In this document: positions 62,544 through 64,000 of the stretch, piece by piece
Layout of the letters: every line of letters begins with the position of its first letter
Numbering within the stretch: position 1 is the stretch's first letter
Source: an uncultured Collinsella sp.
GTDB lineage: Bacteria > Actinomycetota > Coriobacteriia > Coriobacteriales > Coriobacteriaceae
Assembly (NCBI GenBank): GCA_959028445.1
Contig: CAUFRY010000002.1
Coordinates: forward strand, 51,898 to 115,897
Direction: 5' to 3'
DNA length: 64,000 nt
Notes under the pieces: model-generated
What the model saw: only the letters and a program-made list of their open reading frames with translations
Databases searched by the model: none
Told to the model about the DNA's origin: nothing
Made by a program: the position numbers and the translations under genes

Positions 62544-63998
62544 CTAGAGCGTCTTGATGTACTCCCCCAGCTCTTCCTCCCAGTCGGGCATGTGGAAGCC
62601 GGCAGCCTCGAGCCTGGACAGGTCGAGCGCGGAGTGGACCGGGCGCGGGGCGACGGGGCCCTCGGCGCTCGCGTAGTAGTCGGCGGTCGATACCGGCACG
62701 ACCCTGCCCCCGTTGCCGTTGGCGGCCTCGAAGACGGCGCGGGCGATGTCCGCCCAGCTCTTCACGGCGCCGGAGCCGGTGCAGTTATAGGTGCCGTAGG
62801 GGGCGTGCGTCCCCAGCACGTGGAAGATGGCCTGGGCCATGTCGCGCGTGAAGGTCAGGCGTCCCAGCTGGTCGTCGACCACAGTGACCTGCGTGAGCCC
62901 GTCCTCGGGGTCTGCGACGCGGTCGGACAGGCACTTCATGGTCTTGACGAAGTTGTGCCCCTCGCCGATGACCCAGCTGGAGCGCATGATGTAGTGACGG
63001 GGGCACCCGGCCACGGCGATGTCGCCGGCGGCCTTGGTCTGGCCGTAGACGGACAGCGGGGAGAAGGGCTCGTCCTCGTCGTGCACCTCGGCGGTGCCGT
63101 CGAAGACGTAGTCGGAGGACACGTGGACGAGGGTGATCCCGTGCTCGGCGCAGGTGCGTGCGAGAAGAGCGGGACCGGCGGCGTTGGCCTTCCAGGCGGT
63201 CACGCGGCCCTCGGGGGTCTCCGCCCTGTCCACGGCCGTGTAGGCGCCGCAGTTGATCACGGTGCCGTAGAGCGACCAGTCGTATTTTGAGTAGGCGTCC
63301 GGGTCGGACATGTCGAAGGTGTCGATGTCGCAGAAGTCGAAGTCCTTGGCGACGCCGCGCTCCTCGGCGAGCTTTCGCACCGCATGGCCCAGCTGGCCGT
63401 TGCAGCCGGTGACGAGGGTGCGCTTCGGCGCCATCGGGACGACGTCGGCGAGCATCGGGTGGTTGAGGTCGGCCTCGGAGACGGTGGCCTCCTCCAGCGG
63501 GATCGGCCACTCGATGGCGAGCTCGGGGTCGGCGAGGTTCACGAAGGTGTAGGTCTTCTTGAGCTCCAGCGACCAGTGGGCGTCCACCAGGTAGGTGTAG
63601 GCGGTGCCGTCCTCCAGGGCCTGGAAGGAGTTGCCCACGCCGCGCGGGACGTAGATGGCCTTGGACGGGTCGAGCGTGCAGGTGTAGACCTTGCCGAAGG
63701 TCTCGCTGCCCTCGCGCAGGTCCACCCAGGCGCCGAAGACCGAGCCACGGGCCACGGAGATGAACTTGTCCCAGGGCTCGGCATGGATGCCGCGCGTGAC
63801 GCCGCGGCTGTCGTTGTAGGAGATGTTGTTCTGGACGACGCGGAGGTCCGGGATGCCCAGGGCGCACATCTTGGCGCGCTGCCAGTTCTCCTTGAACCAG
63901 CCGCGCGAGTCGCCGTGGACGGCCAGGTCGACGACCTTGAGGCCCCCGATGCCGGTCTCGGCGACGGAGAGGTCCTTCTCGAATGCGATGTCTGCCAT
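62544..63998 (-). CDS. rmlD: dTDP-4-dehydrorhamnose 3,5-epimerase/reductase fusion (RmlC-RmlD)
   Basis: Last two steps of dTDP-L-rhamnose synthesis in one chain. The RmlC cupin is residues about 15-190 (DSRGWFKENWQRAKM, NNISYNDSRGVTRGIHAE, YVPRGVGNSFQAL); RmlD, an extended short-chain dehydrogenase, follows from about 193 (TLVTGCNGQLGHAVR, NCGAYTAVDRAE, SSDYVFDGT, SPLSVYGQTKAAGD). 484 residues, start ATG two bases from the window end. GC content and third-position GC look higher than in the neighbours, hinting at a separate origin. Part of a rhamnose glycan locus that continues outside. Confidence 0.93.
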   Translation of the reverse strand: MADIAFEKDLSVAETGIGGLKVVDLAVHGDSRGWFKENWQRAKMCALGIPDLRVVQNNISYNDSRGVTRGIHAEPWDKFISVARGSVFGAWVDLREGSETFGKVYTCTLDPSKAIYVPRGVGNSFQALEDGTAYTYLVDAHWSLELKKTYTFVNLADPELAIEWPIPLEEATVSEADLNHPMLADVVPMAPKRTLVTGCNGQLGHAVRKLAEERGVAKDFDFCDIDTFDMSDPDAYSKYDWSLYGTVINCGAYTAVDRAETPEGRVTAWKANAAGPALLARTCAEHGITLVHVSSDYVFDGTAEVHDEDEPFSPLSVYGQTKAAGDIAVAGCPRHYIMRSSWVIGEGHNFVKTMKCLSDRVADPEDGLTQVTVVDDQLGRLTFTRDMAQAIFHVLGTHAPYGTYNCTGSGAVKSWADIARAVFEAANGNGGRVVPVSTADYYASAEGPVAPRPVHSALDLSRLEAAGFHMPDWEEELGEYIKTL

Positions 63999-64000
63999 GT

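Noticed and set aside
62785..63867. Arg/Pro/His-rich 360-codon minus-strand frame
   Set aside because: Out-of-frame reading of rmlCD on the same strand; no domain, and RmlC-RmlD motifs lie in the other frame.

Overview
The window looks like chromosomal core DNA of a Gram-positive actinobacterium of the class Coriobacteriia, most probably Collinsella or a close relative. The grounds are high GC, strong GGAGG-type ribosome sites, a heterotetrameric GlyQ/GlyS, encoded CCA tails on tRNAs, a MEP isoprenoid pathway, pyruvate phosphate dikinase with its regulator, and Firmicutes-like gene order (rplS-rnhB-dprA-trmFO-xer-rpsB-tsf-pyrH-frr-uppS-cdsA-dxr-rseP-ispG-proS). The species is inferred, not proven.

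Layout. 1-16.8 kb, minus strand: a long run for translation, envelope precursors and DNA processing, reading from rplS down to proS. 16.9-20.9 kb: ppdK with its kinase/phosphatase gene, separated by an unusual repeat-rich regulatory region. 20.9-26.5 kb: glyQS, lepB and the rpsP-khpA-rimM-trmD ribosome biogenesis operon. 26.7-29.15 kb: dinB on the plus strand and a REP-associated tyrosine transposase (RAYT) bracketed by copies of a 35-bp palindrome-ended repeat. 29.15-36.8 kb: obgE-nadD-yqeK-rsfS, rplU-rpmA, and a radical-SAM pair. 36.9-48.9 kb: the cell-shape cluster (mreB, mreC, mreD, PBP2, RodA), a TPR membrane protein, a cyclophilin, a zinc-ribbon membrane protein and a P-type ATPase. 48.95 kb: tRNA-Arg(CCG).

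49.2-57.7 kb, plus strand: a compact aromatic amino acid operon (DAHP synthase, prephenate dehydrogenase, aroB, aroA, aroC, chorismate mutase/prephenate dehydratase, an AroE-AroK fusion, aroQ). It holds every shikimate step plus the committed steps to Tyr and Phe, behind a candidate promoter and a terminator-like hairpin that may act as an attenuator. 57.7-59.55 kb: a lower-GC insert between the aro operon and tRNA-Arg(TCT), with a two-gene DUF4869-like/P-loop ATPase module and the decayed end of an acyltransferase gene. 59.6-64 kb: the edge of a surface polysaccharide locus (ABC-2 exporter, polyprenol-type glycosyltransferase, RmlC-RmlD fusion).

The most interesting signals are the RAYT with its flanking repeat family and a distant copy next to ppdK, the two-gene ATPase module in the tRNA-adjacent insert, helically phased repeats upstream of ppdK, a recombinase gene whose conserved N-terminus precedes any ordinary start codon, and a winged-helix-like insertion in the RseP protease.
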